Shown: positions 52,334 to 60,949 of the stretch, in pieces
Numbering within the stretch: the stretch's first letter is position 1
How the letters are laid out: every line of letters begins with the position of its first letter
Origin: Lysobacter enzymogenes
GTDB lineage: Bacteria; Pseudomonadota; Gammaproteobacteria; Xanthomonadales; Xanthomonadaceae
Reading direction: 5' to 3'
NCBI RefSeq assembly: GCF_023617245.1
Contig: NZ_CP067396.1
Location: 4,340,001 to 4,404,000 of the forward strand
Length of the DNA stretch: 64,000 nt
Notes under the pieces: generated by a model
What the model was told of the DNA's origin: nothing
Databases searched by the model: none
The model's input: only the letters and a program-made list of their open reading frames with translations
Translations under genes and position numbers: made by a program

Positions 52334-53608
52334 ATGCCTTCGATCGTCCTCGCGGCCCGCGCCGCCCTGCTCGCCTCCCTGGTGTCCCTCGCCGCCTGCG
52401 CCACCTCCGCGCCGCGCGATCCGCCGCCGGCCGACACCCCGCTGCTGCTGGTCTCCATCGACAGCTTCCGCGCCAGTTATCTCGACCTCGGCTTGACCCC
52501 GAACCTGCAGCGCATCGCCGATCAGGGCGTGCGCGCGCAATGGATCAATCCCTCGTACCCGACCCAGACCTTCCCCAACCACTACACCCTGGTCACCGGC
52601 CTGCGCCCGGACCAACACGGCGTGATCCACAACATGATGCGCGACTCGGAACTGGGCCGGTTCCGGGTGAACGACCCCGCCGCGATCGGCGAAGAGCGCT
52701 GGTGGAACGGCGGTGAGCCGATCTGGATCGGCGCGCAGAACGCCGGCCTGCGCGGCGCCACCATGCTCTGGCCCGGCGGCGAAGCGCCGAACCACGGCCA
52801 ACACGCGAGCCGCCGGCGCGCGTTCGACCCCAAGATCAGCGAGATGGCGCGCGTCGAACAAGTGCTGAAGTGGCTCGACGAACCCGCCGCCACCCGCCCG
52901 CACGTGACCGCCCTGTATTTCGACTCGCTCGACAAGCAGAGCCACGACTACGGCCCGAACTCGCCCCAGGCGCGCGCCGCGATGCAGCGCATCGACATCG
53001 CGCTGGGCCGCCTCATCGACACCCTGGCCGCGCGCGGCGAACTCGACCGGACCAATCTGATCGTGGTTTCCGACCACGGCATGGCTGAAGTCGCGCCGGA
53101 GCACCGCATCGCGGTCGAAGACATGGTCACGGTGCAGGAAGCGGTGGTGACCTCGACCGGGCAATCGATCGGCATCGCGCCGAACAAGGGCTACGAGGCG
53201 CAAGTGGAGCGACGCCTGCTCGGCAAGCACGATCATTACGAATGCTGGCGCAAGGGCGAGCTGCCGGCGCGCTGGCAGTACGGCACCCATCCGCGGATAC
53301 CGCCGATCGTCTGCCAGATGCAGGAAGGCTGGGACGCGATCGAGCGCGAGGTGCTCGCCAAGGCGCGCCCGGGCCAGACCCGCGGCTCGCACGGCTACGA
53401 CCCGGCGCTGCCGTCGATGCGCGCGATCTTCATCGCCCGCGGCCCGGCGTTCCGGCAGGGCGCGACGATTCCGGCGTTCGACAACGTCGACGTGTATCCG
53501 CTGCTCGCGCGCTTGCTCGGGATCGTTCCTGCGAAGAACGACGGCGACATCGCGCCGCTGCTGCCGGCGCTGAAGGCGCAGGCGGCGGAGGCGGCGGAGA
53601 AAAAGTAA
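52334..53608 (+). CDS. nucleotide pyrophosphatase/phosphodiesterase (NPP) lipoprotein
   Basis: A 424-residue exported protein. Lipobox SLAAC puts the lipidated Cys at residue 22. The alkaline-phosphatase-type site is complete to the eye: first metal Asp in LLLVSIDSFRASYLD, nucleophile Thr in YPTQTFPNHYTLVTGLRPDQHG, FDSLDKQSHDYGP and VVSDHGMAEV, and the late RGSHGYDPALPSM with a His ligand. It resembles the two-zinc NPP of Xanthomonas, which splits nucleotides such as ATP to AMP. It should face the periplasm or outside. Confidence 0.92.
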   Translation: MPSIVLAARAALLASLVSLAACATSAPRDPPPADTPLLLVSIDSFRASYLDLGLTPNLQRIADQGVRAQWINPSYPTQTFPNHYTLVTGLRPDQHGVIHNMMRDSELGRFRVNDPAAIGEERWWNGGEPIWIGAQNAGLRGATMLWPGGEAPNHGQHASRRRAFDPKISEMARVEQVLKWLDEPAATRPHVTALYFDSLDKQSHDYGPNSPQARAAMQRIDIALGRLIDTLAARGELDRTNLIVVSDHGMAEVAPEHRIAVEDMVTVQEAVVTSTGQSIGIAPNKGYEAQVERRLLGKHDHYECWRKGELPARWQYGTHPRIPPIVCQMQEGWDAIEREVLAKARPGQTRGSHGYDPALPSMRAIFIARGPAFRQGATIPAFDNVDVYPLLARLLGIVPAKNDGDIAPLLPALKAQAAEAAEKK

Positions 53609-53754
53609 CGGCTGAAACGATTGCCGGATCGATGCCGCGGCATGTGCGGCGCTTGCGATTTTTCCGATTGGTTTCGCGCTTTGAGCGCTGACGTTTGTCA
53701 TCCGATGCGGATTCAGTGACGCGCGCAGTGCTTTTGCCGCGCGCATCGGCGCTA

Positions 53755-53840
53755 GTTTGTCCGCGGGCAACCCAGGGACCTCCCCGCCCCGCAGCAAGAC
53801 CCGGCCCGGCATGTCCCCCGACTGCCGGGCCTTTTGTTTT
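53755..53840 (+). ncRNA. candidate C-rich small RNA
   Basis: There is no gene at 53609-54570, but a strong plus-strand terminator ends at 53840. The 80 bases before it can fold (GCGGG with CCCGC arms) and expose ACCTCCCC and, in the terminator loop, TGTCCCCCGA. Such C-rich loops pair with Shine-Dalgarno sequences in known sRNAs; the Xanthomonas sRNA sX13 acts this way. The 5' end is a guess, with no convincing -35/-10 pair. Confidence 0.4.
53803..53840 (+). terminator. intrinsic terminator with C-rich loop
   Basis: GGCCCGGCA (53803-53811) pairs with TGCCGGGCC (53823-53831), followed by TTTTGTTTTT. It is 195 bases after the phosphodiesterase gene, rather far for that gene alone. Confidence 0.85.
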
Positions 53841-53933
53841 TCGCTTTGGTCGGTGGGGTTGGGGGCTGCAGGCGTCGGCGGCGGGCTGGGTTCCGGGGTC
53901 GCTGGAACGATGGCCGTGAGGTTGCGTATCCGA

Positions 53934-54032
53934 CTGTAGGAGCGGCGCGAGCCGCGACCGCGGCAGCGCAACTAGGACGGAACTTTCACTGTGTTTGCGG
54001 TGGCGCGGTCGCGGCTTGCGCCGCTCCTACAG
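53934..54032. repeat. inverted pair of REP-like elements
   Basis: CTGTAGGAGCGGCGCGAGCC and its inverse ending GCCGCTCCTACAG. Confidence 0.8.
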
Positions 54033-54118
54033 GGTCGTGTCGCAGTGAGGTTCGTCTTTGCATGTGCGTACTGGTGACGACAAGCGAAGATCAAGGGCTT
54101 CCGTCCGCAAGCGGCCGG

Positions 54119-54168
54119 GTCACTTTCTTTGTCTTAAGCCACAAAGAAAGTAACCAAAGAAAAGGCCT
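54119..54168. repeat. GTCACTTTCTTTGT / ACAAAGAAAGTAAC inverted repeat
   Basis: 14-base arms match at 13 positions (54119-54132 with 54141-54154), followed by CAAAGAAAAGGCC. This is a dispersed repeat often seen in Xanthomonadales and other proteobacteria. Confidence 0.75.
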
Positions 54169-54330
54169 TGTTTTTTCGGATCAAGAGCCACTATGACTCG
54201 AAAGAGGCGCGGGGCCGCGCCATAAGGGGCATCCTGCCCCATGGCGCGCGTGCGCATCCATGCGCACGCCCTCCGGGGCTGCGGGACGACTGCAGCGCGC
54301 TCGAAAGCGAGCAAGAACAAAAGCAAAATG

Positions 54331-54417
54331 GATTCCGGCTTTCGCCGGAATGACGATGCGCGGGTTGCGGCCGTACTGGCCGAAGCCCCTGTAGGAGCGG
54401 CGCGAGCCGCGACCGCG
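54331..54417. repeat. ATTCCGG...CCGGAAT hairpin plus a REP-like element
   Basis: 54331-54356 is GATTCCGGCTTTCGCCGGAA with TGACGA, a relative of the element at 8872; 54389-54417 is CTGTAGGAGCGGCGCGAGCC and GCGACCGCG. Confidence 0.7.
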
Positions 54418-54570
54418 CCAACACAACCACCACGAAAACCACGGCCCGAACCGGCTCCGTCCACGCCCCTCGGGCGCGTGCGCCGCTGCCTGAACCGGCC
54501 GCTTCGCGCCGCCAATGTCCCTGTCCGAATCCGGCGAGTCGCACCCCCAGCCCGGTGCTAGTCTGCGCGC

Positions 54571-56178
54571 ATGGACGCCCCCGTCATCCCCGCTCCGGCC
54601 GCTTCGCTGCCGCCCGCGCACGTCTGCGAACAGGCCCGCATCAGCCGCGATCCGCGTTTCGACGGACTGTTCTTCGTCGCCGTCACCAGCACCGGCATCT
54701 ATTGCCGGCCGGTGTGTCCGGCGCCGACGGCCAAGAGCGCCAACGTCAAGTACTTCGGCCATGCCGCCGCGTGCGAGGCCGCCGGCTTCCGCCCGTGCCT
54801 GCGCTGCCGGCCGGAACTGTCGCCGGCCGAGGGCGCGTGGCGCCGTGGCGATGCGGTGGTCGCGCGCGCGCTCAAGCTCATCGACGAAGGCGCGCTCGCC
54901 GAACAGCCGCTGTCGGCGCTGGCCGAACGCGTCGGTCTCGGCGAACGGCAACTGCGCCGGCTGTTCGTCGATCGCCTGGGCGCGCCGCCGATCGGCGTGC
55001 ACGGCACCCGCCGGCTGCTGTTCGCCAAACAGCTGTTGACCGAAACCCGCCTGCCGATCACCGAAGTCGCGCTAGCCGCCGGTTTCGGCAGCCTGCGCCG
55101 TTTCAACGCCGCCTTCCTCGAGGCTTACCGTATGGCGCCGCGCGATCTGCGCCGGCGGCCGAACGAATCACCGGCGGGCCAAGGCGACGGCGCGGGCGAC
55201 GGCGACGCGCTGGTGCTGCGGCTGGGCTACCGGCCGCCGTACGACCTGGGCGCGATGCTCGATTTCCTGCGCGGACGCGCCCTTCCCGGGGTCGAGCATG
55301 TCGACGAACACAGCTACACCCGCGCGATCGGCCCGATCGACGCGCCCGGCTGGTTGCGCGTCGGCGCGTGGCCCGCGGACAAGCGCGAACGCCAGCACGC
55401 GCTGAAGCTGGAGTTGCACGGCACCGCGCCGTCGCGCCTGCTGGAGATCACCAACCGCCTGCGCCGCATGTTCGACCTCGATGCCGACCCCGACGCGATC
55501 GGCGCGGCGCTGTCGGTGGACCCGCGCCTGCGCGCGCTGGTTCGCAAGCGTCCCGGCCTGCGCCTGCCCAGCGGCTGGGACGGCTTCGAGATCTCGGTGC
55601 GCGCGATCCTCGGCCAGCAGGTCAGCGTCGCCGCCGCGCGCACGCTGGCCGCGCGCGTGGCCCAACGCTACGGCCAGGCCCTGCCGCAGCCGTTCGGCCC
55701 CGGCCTCACCCACCTGTTTCCGACCCCGGCCGACCTGGCCGATGCCGACCTCGCTCCGCTCGGCCTGACCCGCGCGCGCGCCGACACCGTGCGCACCGTC
55801 GCCCGCGCCCTGCTCGACGGGCGCGTCGACTTCCGCGCCGAGCGCACCCTCGACGACTTCGTCGCGCGCTGGGTCGCGCTGCCGGGCATCGGCCCGTGGA
55901 CCGCGCACTACATCGCCATGCGCGCGCTCGGCCATCCCGATGCGTTTCCCGCCGACGATCTGGTGCTGCAGAAAGCTCTGCCGGAGGACGGCGTGCGCCT
56001 GAGCGCGAAAGCGCTCGGCGCGCGTGCCGAGGCGTGGCGGCCGTGGCGCGCTTACGGCGTGATCCACACCTGGCGCGACAGCATGCCGGCGCCGCTGCCG
56101 CTGAAACCGGGCGTCCCGGGCGTCCCGGCCGCGGCCGCGCCGGCGGTCAAGCCAAAGAAAACCCGGCGGGCCGCATGA
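54571..56178 (+). CDS. Ada-AlkA fusion: methyl-phosphotriester sensor and 3-methyladenine DNA glycosylase
   Basis: A 535-residue three-part protein. Residues 18-83 are the Ada zinc domain with Cys45 and Cys49 (YCRPVC) and Cys76 and Cys79 (CLRC); the first takes methyl groups from phosphotriesters. Residues 90-190 are an AraC-type double HTH (LSALAERVGLGERQLRRLF, ITEVALAAGFGSLRRFN). From about 205 comes AlkA, with ILGQQVSVAAARTLAARV, the HhH-GPD stretch LPGIGPWTAHYIAMRALGH and catalytic Asp in FPADDLVLQ. It should sense and repair alkylated DNA and activate its own operon. Its stop overlaps the next gene. Confidence 0.93.
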   Translation: MDAPVIPAPAASLPPAHVCEQARISRDPRFDGLFFVAVTSTGIYCRPVCPAPTAKSANVKYFGHAAACEAAGFRPCLRCRPELSPAEGAWRRGDAVVARALKLIDEGALAEQPLSALAERVGLGERQLRRLFVDRLGAPPIGVHGTRRLLFAKQLLTETRLPITEVALAAGFGSLRRFNAAFLEAYRMAPRDLRRRPNESPAGQGDGAGDGDALVLRLGYRPPYDLGAMLDFLRGRALPGVEHVDEHSYTRAIGPIDAPGWLRVGAWPADKRERQHALKLELHGTAPSRLLEITNRLRRMFDLDADPDAIGAALSVDPRLRALVRKRPGLRLPSGWDGFEISVRAILGQQVSVAAARTLAARVAQRYGQALPQPFGPGLTHLFPTPADLADADLAPLGLTRARADTVRTVARALLDGRVDFRAERTLDDFVARWVALPGIGPWTAHYIAMRALGHPDAFPADDLVLQKALPEDGVRLSAKALGARAEAWRPWRAYGVIHTWRDSMPAPLPLKPGVPGVPAAAAPAVKPKKTRRAA

Positions 56179-56717
56179 GTTCGCCGATCCGGCTCAAGCG
56201 CGGCGAGGTGCGCTACCAGCACATCGACAGCCCGGTCGGCCGCCTGCTGCTGGCCAGCGGCGAGGACGGCCTGCGCCTGATCGAATTCGAAGAGCCCTGG
56301 CATCCTGCGGCGATGGACGAACGCTGGGAGGAAGGCGACGACGCCGTGCTCGCCGCGACCCGCCGCCAGCTCGCCGAGTATTTCGCCGGCGCGCGCCGCG
56401 ACTTCGATCTGCCGCTGGCGCCGCACGGCACCGCGTTCCAGCTGCAGTGCTGGCGCACGCTGGCGCTGATTCCGTACGGCGAAACCTGGAGCTACGGGCA
56501 GATGGCGCGGCACCTCGGCCAACCCACCGCGACGCGCGCGGTCGGCGCGGCGAACGGGCGCAACCCGCTGCCGATCGTGCTGCCCTGCCACCGGGTGATC
56601 GGCGCGGACGGCAGCCTGACCGGATTCGGCGGCGGGCTGCCGGTGAAGAAGCATCTGTTGATGCTGGAAGGCGCGCTGCAGGAAGCGCCGCACTCCGCCG
56701 ACTTGTTCGGCGGTTGA
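56175..56717 (+). CDS. ogt: methylated-DNA--[protein]-cysteine S-methyltransferase
   Basis: A 180-residue alkyltransferase: FQLQCWRTLALIPYGETWSYGQMA, HTH RAVGAANGRNPLPI and the active site VLPCHRVIG with acceptor Cys138. It removes O6-methyl from guanine in a suicide reaction. The ATGA overlap with the Ada-AlkA gene puts the two Ada halves in one operon as separate proteins. Confidence 0.94.
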   Translation: MSSPIRLKRGEVRYQHIDSPVGRLLLASGEDGLRLIEFEEPWHPAAMDERWEEGDDAVLAATRRQLAEYFAGARRDFDLPLAPHGTAFQLQCWRTLALIPYGETWSYGQMARHLGQPTATRAVGAANGRNPLPIVLPCHRVIGADGSLTGFGGGLPVKKHLLMLEGALQEAPHSADLFGG

Positions 56718-56724
56718 GAGCCCC

Positions 56725-56823
56725 CTGCAGGAGCGGCGCGAGCCGCGACCGCGACAACGCGACTACGCCGAAATTTGCGTCGTGGCTGCGTTGTCGCGGT
56801 CGCGGCTCGCGCCGCTCCTACAG
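56725..56823. repeat. inverted pair of REP-like elements
   Basis: CTGCAGGAGCGGCGCGAGCC and its inverse GGCTCGCGCCGCTCCTACAG, in the convergent gap between ogt and hutF. Confidence 0.8.
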
Positions 56824-56837
56824 ATGGACAGCCGTCC

Positions 56838-58124
56838 TCAATCGGCCAGCAGCGCGCGCAAGGTCTCGCCGTAGCGCCGCGCGATCGCCTCGCGGTCGCG
56901 GTGGCGTCCCTCGGCCACGACTCGCTCGCCGCCGACGAACGCCTCGCGCACCAGATTGCGGTTGCCGCTGAACAACCAGCGGTCCACGTAATCGGCATCG
57001 GTGGCGCCGGCGAACGCCGGGGCCTCGCGGTCCAGCACCAGGGTGTCGCCGGCCAGCGCCGTCGCATCGAACCCGGTCGAGCGCTGCGCGCTCGCGGCGA
57101 CGCCGCGCAGCAAGGTCTCGCCGACGCTGTCGGACCCGTCCGCGCCCACGCTCACCGCGATATTGCGCCGCCGCGTGACCAGACGTTGTCCGTATTCGAG
57201 CCAGCGCAGCTCTTCCACCGGCGACACCGAGATGTGCGAGTCCGAACCCACGCCCCAATAGCCGCCCGCGTCGAGGTAGTCGCGCAACGGGAACAGCCCG
57301 TCGCCGAGGTTGGCCTCGGTGGTGGTGCAGATCGCCACCGTGGCGCCGCTGCGGGCGGTGTCGCGCACTTCGCCTTGGTCCAGATGGGTGGCGTGCACCA
57401 GCGTCCAACGCTCGTCCACCTGGGCGTTGTCGAGCAGCCAGCGCACCGGCCGCGCGCCGCGCACCGCCACGCAATCCTCGACTTCGGCCACTTGCTCGGC
57501 GATGTGCACGTGCACGCGGCTGTCGGCCGGCAGCGCCGCCAGCGCTTCGCGCATCGGCGCCGGCGGCACCGCGCGCAGGCTGTGCAGGCAGCAGCCCACG
57601 CGCAGCATCGCGTTCTGTTCAGCGCGCAGCGTATCGAGCAGACGCAGGTAGGCATCGACCTCGTGGCCGAAGCGGCGCTGGCGCTCGCCCAGCGGGCGCT
57701 CGTCGAAGCCGCCGGTCATGTACAGCACCGGCAGCAAGGTCATGCGGATGCCGGTCTCGCGCGCGGCGGCGATCAGCGCGCGCGACATCGCCGCCGGATC
57801 GGCGTAAGGCCGGCCGTCGGGCGCGTGGTGCAGGTAGTGGAATTCGCAGACGCTGGTGTAGCCGGCTTCGAGCATTTCGGCGTAGAGCTGCGCGGCGACG
57901 GCATGCAAGGCGTCCGGCGTGAAGCGCGCGGCGAAGCGGTACATCGTTTCGCGCCAGGTCCAGAAGCTGTCGGCCGGATTAGTCTGGCGTTCGGCCATGC
58001 CCGCCATCGCGCGCTGGAACGCGTGCGAATGCAGGTTGGCGATGCCCGGCACGATGCGTTCGGCGGACGCGTCGCCGCGCCAGCCTTGCGGGGTCCACAC
58101 GGAATTCGGAGCGTTGGCGTTCAT
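56838..58124 (-). CDS. hutF: formimidoylglutamate deiminase
   Basis: A 428-residue amidohydrolase from ATG 58124 (ATG 58133 is possible). IANLHSHAFQRAMAGMAERQ carries the first metal pair; YTSVCEFHYLHH, VHVHIAEQVAEVEDC, VHATHLDQGE and GVGSDSHISVSPVEELRWLEYGQRL are HutF hallmarks. It turns N-formimino-glutamate to N-formyl-glutamate and ammonia. The N-terminal beta region before IVPG is only about 25 residues, shorter than the roughly 50 of other HutF proteins. It is divergent from hutI, the preceding pathway step. Confidence 0.92.
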   Translation of the reverse strand: MNANAPNSVWTPQGWRGDASAERIVPGIANLHSHAFQRAMAGMAERQTNPADSFWTWRETMYRFAARFTPDALHAVAAQLYAEMLEAGYTSVCEFHYLHHAPDGRPYADPAAMSRALIAAARETGIRMTLLPVLYMTGGFDERPLGERQRRFGHEVDAYLRLLDTLRAEQNAMLRVGCCLHSLRAVPPAPMREALAALPADSRVHVHIAEQVAEVEDCVAVRGARPVRWLLDNAQVDERWTLVHATHLDQGEVRDTARSGATVAICTTTEANLGDGLFPLRDYLDAGGYWGVGSDSHISVSPVEELRWLEYGQRLVTRRRNIAVSVGADGSDSVGETLLRGVAASAQRSTGFDATALAGDTLVLDREAPAFAGATDADYVDRWLFSGNRNLVREAFVGGERVVAEGRHRDREAIARRYGETLRALLAD

Positions 58125-58266
58125 GCCGGGCATTCTCGCCCGCGCGGCGGCCGAGGAAAACCGCCGCGACGCGGTTTTGCCGAAGCCGGCGGCCCGCGGC
58201 GGCCGCATCGGCACGATGCGCCGGCGTACACAGCCCCGCGCGGCCGCAGCCACTAGAATCGCCGCC

Positions 58267-59523
58267 ATGACGTCCTCATCGCCCGCCCCCGACCGCCCGC
58301 CGTACGACGGCCTGCCATACGAAGGCCTGATCCTCGGCGCCTCGCTCGCCACCCTCGACGCCGCCGCCGGCTACGGCGAGATCGCCGACGCCGCCCTGGC
58401 CTGGCGCGACGGCCGCATCGCCTGGCTCGGCCCGCGCGCGCAGCTGCCGGCCGCGCCCGAAGCCCTGGCCGCGCAGGTGATCCAGGCCAGCGGCTGGATC
58501 ACCCCGGGACTGATCGACTGCCACACCCACCTGGTCTTCGCCGGCGACCGCGCGCGCGAGTTCGAGCTGCGCCTGCAGGGCGCCAGCTACGAGGAGATCG
58601 CCCGCGCCGGCGGCGGCATCGTCTCCAGCGTGCGCGCCGTGCGCGAAGCCGACGAGGACGAACTGCTGCGCCAGTCGCTGCCGCGCGCCCGCGCCCTGAT
58701 CGCCGACGGCGCCACCACGCTCGAAATCAAGTCCGGCTACGGCCTGGACTTCGACAACGAACGCAAGATGCTGCGCGTCGCCCGGCGCCTGGGCGAAACC
58801 CTCGGCGTGCGCGTGCGCACCACGTACCTGGCCGCGCACGCGCTGCCGCCGGAATACCAGGGCCGCGCCGACGACTACATCGACGCCGCCTGCCGATGGC
58901 TGCCGCGGCTGCACGCCGAAGGCCTGGTCGACGCGGTCGACGCGTTCTGCGAAGGCATCGGCTTCAGCCCGGCCCAGACCACGCGCATGTTCGAAGCCGC
59001 GCGCGCGCTCGGCCTGCCGGTCAAGCTGCACGCCGACCAGCTTAGCGACCTCGGCGGCGGCGCGCTGGCCGCGGCCTTCGACGGGCTGTCGGCCGACCAC
59101 GTCGAACACACCTCGCTCGATAGCGTGCGCGCGATGGCCGCGCACGGCACGGTCGCGGTCCTGCTGCCGGGCGCGTTTCATGTCCTGCGCGAAACCAAGT
59201 TGCCGCCGCTGGACGCGTTCCGCGAGCACGGCGTGGCGATGGCGGTGGCCACCGACTGCAATCCCGGAACCTCGCCGCTGCTGTCGCTGCGCCAGGCGAT
59301 GCAGCTGTCGTGCACGCACTTCAAGCTGACCCCGGAAGAGGCGCTGCGCGGAGCGACGGTGCACGCGGCCCAGGCGCTCGGCCTCGGCGATGCCGGCGCG
59401 CTCAAGGTCGGCGCCAGCGCCGACTTCGCGCTGTGGGACATCCGCCATCCGGCCGAGCTGTGCTACTGGCTCGGCGGACGACTGGCGCAACGCGTGTACT
59501 GCCAGGGCCGCCAGATCGCCTGA
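58267..59523 (+). CDS. hutI: imidazolonepropionase
   Basis: A 418-residue amidohydrolase: ITPGLIDCHTHLVFAGDRAREFELR holds the HxH metal pair, then ATTLEIKSGYGLD, LAAHALPPEY, VKLHADQLSDLGG, SADHVEHTS and ATDCNPGTSP. It opens the imidazolone ring to formiminoglutamate, between HutU and HutF. The 142-base gap to hutF must hold both promoters. Confidence 0.95.
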   Translation: MTSSSPAPDRPPYDGLPYEGLILGASLATLDAAAGYGEIADAALAWRDGRIAWLGPRAQLPAAPEALAAQVIQASGWITPGLIDCHTHLVFAGDRAREFELRLQGASYEEIARAGGGIVSSVRAVREADEDELLRQSLPRARALIADGATTLEIKSGYGLDFDNERKMLRVARRLGETLGVRVRTTYLAAHALPPEYQGRADDYIDAACRWLPRLHAEGLVDAVDAFCEGIGFSPAQTTRMFEAARALGLPVKLHADQLSDLGGGALAAAFDGLSADHVEHTSLDSVRAMAAHGTVAVLLPGAFHVLRETKLPPLDAFREHGVAMAVATDCNPGTSPLLSLRQAMQLSCTHFKLTPEEALRGATVHAAQALGLGDAGALKVGASADFALWDIRHPAELCYWLGGRLAQRVYCQGRQIA

Positions 59524-59537
59524 AGTCGCGTATCTCC

Positions 59538-59637
59538 CTGTAGGAGCGGCGCGAGCCGCGACCGCGACAACGCGCGACTGCGCCGCAACCTTCGTCGCAA
59601 TCGTGTTGTCGCGGTCGCGGCTCGCGCCGCTCCTGCA
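59538..59637. repeat. inverted pair of REP-like elements
   Basis: CTGTAGGAGCGGCGCGAGCC and the inverse GGCTCGCGCCGCTCCTGCA, between two genes on the same strand. Confidence 0.78.
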
Positions 59638-59743
59638 TAAAGCGGGCCGCCGTTCGCTGCACCGCCACAACCGGCACCGCGCCGCTGTTGTACGCTGGCC
59701 CTCCCGCGCGCCCCGATGCGCGCCGCGCCTACCCGGAGGACCC

Positions 59744-60949
59744 GTGCGGATCGCCGCTCTCGCTCTAGCCCTTGCTCTCGCGCCGCTCGCGGCGCACGCC
59801 GACCAGCCCCTCAGCGCCGGCCAGCGCTTCGCCCAGGACGCGATCATCGTCGACACCCACATCGACGCGCCGACTGGATTGCTGCGCCATTGGGCCGACC
59901 TCGGCCTGGACACGCCCAAGGTCGAGTTCGATTACCCGCGCGCGCGCCAGGGCGGGCTCGATATCGCCTTCATGTCGATCTACACCTCGCCCGGCGAGGA
60001 CGCCGCCGGCACTGCCACCCAGACCGCGCACACCCAGATCGACGCGGTCGAGGCGATGGTCGGCCGCCGCCCGGAGCAGTTCGCGGTGCTGCGCTCGCCC
60101 AAGGACTTCGAACGGCTCAACGCGCGCAACCAGCGCGTGCTGCTGGCGCTGGGCATGGAGAACGGCGCGCCGATCGGCGACGACCTGTCCCGGCTCAAGC
60201 TGTTCTTCGACCGCGGCGTGCGCTACATCACCCTCGCCCACAGCGAGGACAACCGCATCAGCGATTCCTCCTACAGCCGCAAGCGCACCTGGAAGGGCCT
60301 GAGCCCGTTCGGCGAAAAAGTCGTCGACGAGATGAACCGGCTCGGCATCATGGTCGACGTCTCGCACCTGTCCGACGACGCGGTGCGCGACGTGCTCGCG
60401 CGCAGCAAGGCGCCGGTGATCGCCAGCCACTCGGGCCTGCGCCATTTCACTCCCGGTTTCGAGCGCAACCTCAGCGACGAGCTGGCCAAGGCGGTCGCGG
60501 CCAAGGGCGGCGTGGTCCAGGTGGTGTTCGGCAACGCCTTCGTCGATCCGGCCTCGGCCGCCGACACCCAGGCGTATTTCGTCGCCAGCGCCAAGTTCGA
60601 GGAAGAACAGGCCGCGGCGCGCAAGCGCGGCGAAACGCCGAAGTCGAGCGAGGCCTTCGACAAGCAGTGGGAGGCCGCGCATCCGCCGCGCACGGTCAAG
60701 ATCGACGCGGTGCTCGACCAGATCGACTACGCGGTGAAGCTGCTCGGCGCCGATCACGTCGGCATCGGCTCGGACTTCGACGGCGTCAGCGGCGCGCTGC
60801 CCGAAGGGCTCAAGTCGGTCGCCGACTATCCCAACCTGATCGACGGCATGAAGGCGCGCGGGCATTCCGACGAGACCATCCGCAAGGTGCTCGGCGGCAA
60901 CCTGCTGCGGGTGTGGGGCGAGGTCGAGGCCAAGGCGGTGCGTTCGTGA
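59744..60949 (+). CDS. secreted membrane-dipeptidase-like (M19) peptidase
   Basis: GTG 59744 follows GGAGGA by four bases; 401 residues. Signal peptide IAALALALALAPLAAHA, then IIVDTHIDAPTG (metal HxD), GMENGAPIGDDLSRLKLFFDRG (bridging Glu), VDVSHLSDDAVRDVLARSKAPVIASHSG (two His) and ADHVGIGSDFDG, all M19 marks. It should cleave dipeptides in the periplasm. The stop overlaps the next gene's GTG (GTGA). Confidence 0.92.
   Translation: MRIAALALALALAPLAAHADQPLSAGQRFAQDAIIVDTHIDAPTGLLRHWADLGLDTPKVEFDYPRARQGGLDIAFMSIYTSPGEDAAGTATQTAHTQIDAVEAMVGRRPEQFAVLRSPKDFERLNARNQRVLLALGMENGAPIGDDLSRLKLFFDRGVRYITLAHSEDNRISDSSYSRKRTWKGLSPFGEKVVDEMNRLGIMVDVSHLSDDAVRDVLARSKAPVIASHSGLRHFTPGFERNLSDELAKAVAAKGGVVQVVFGNAFVDPASAADTQAYFVASAKFEEEQAAARKRGETPKSSEAFDKQWEAAHPPRTVKIDAVLDQIDYAVKLLGADHVGIGSDFDGVSGALPEGLKSVADYPNLIDGMKARGHSDETIRKVLGGNLLRVWGEVEAKAVRS

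Noticed and set aside
53695..54196. Short frames in the gap after the phosphodiesterase gene
   Set aside because: They run through the terminator and REP-like repeats and have no family features; the region reads as non-coding.
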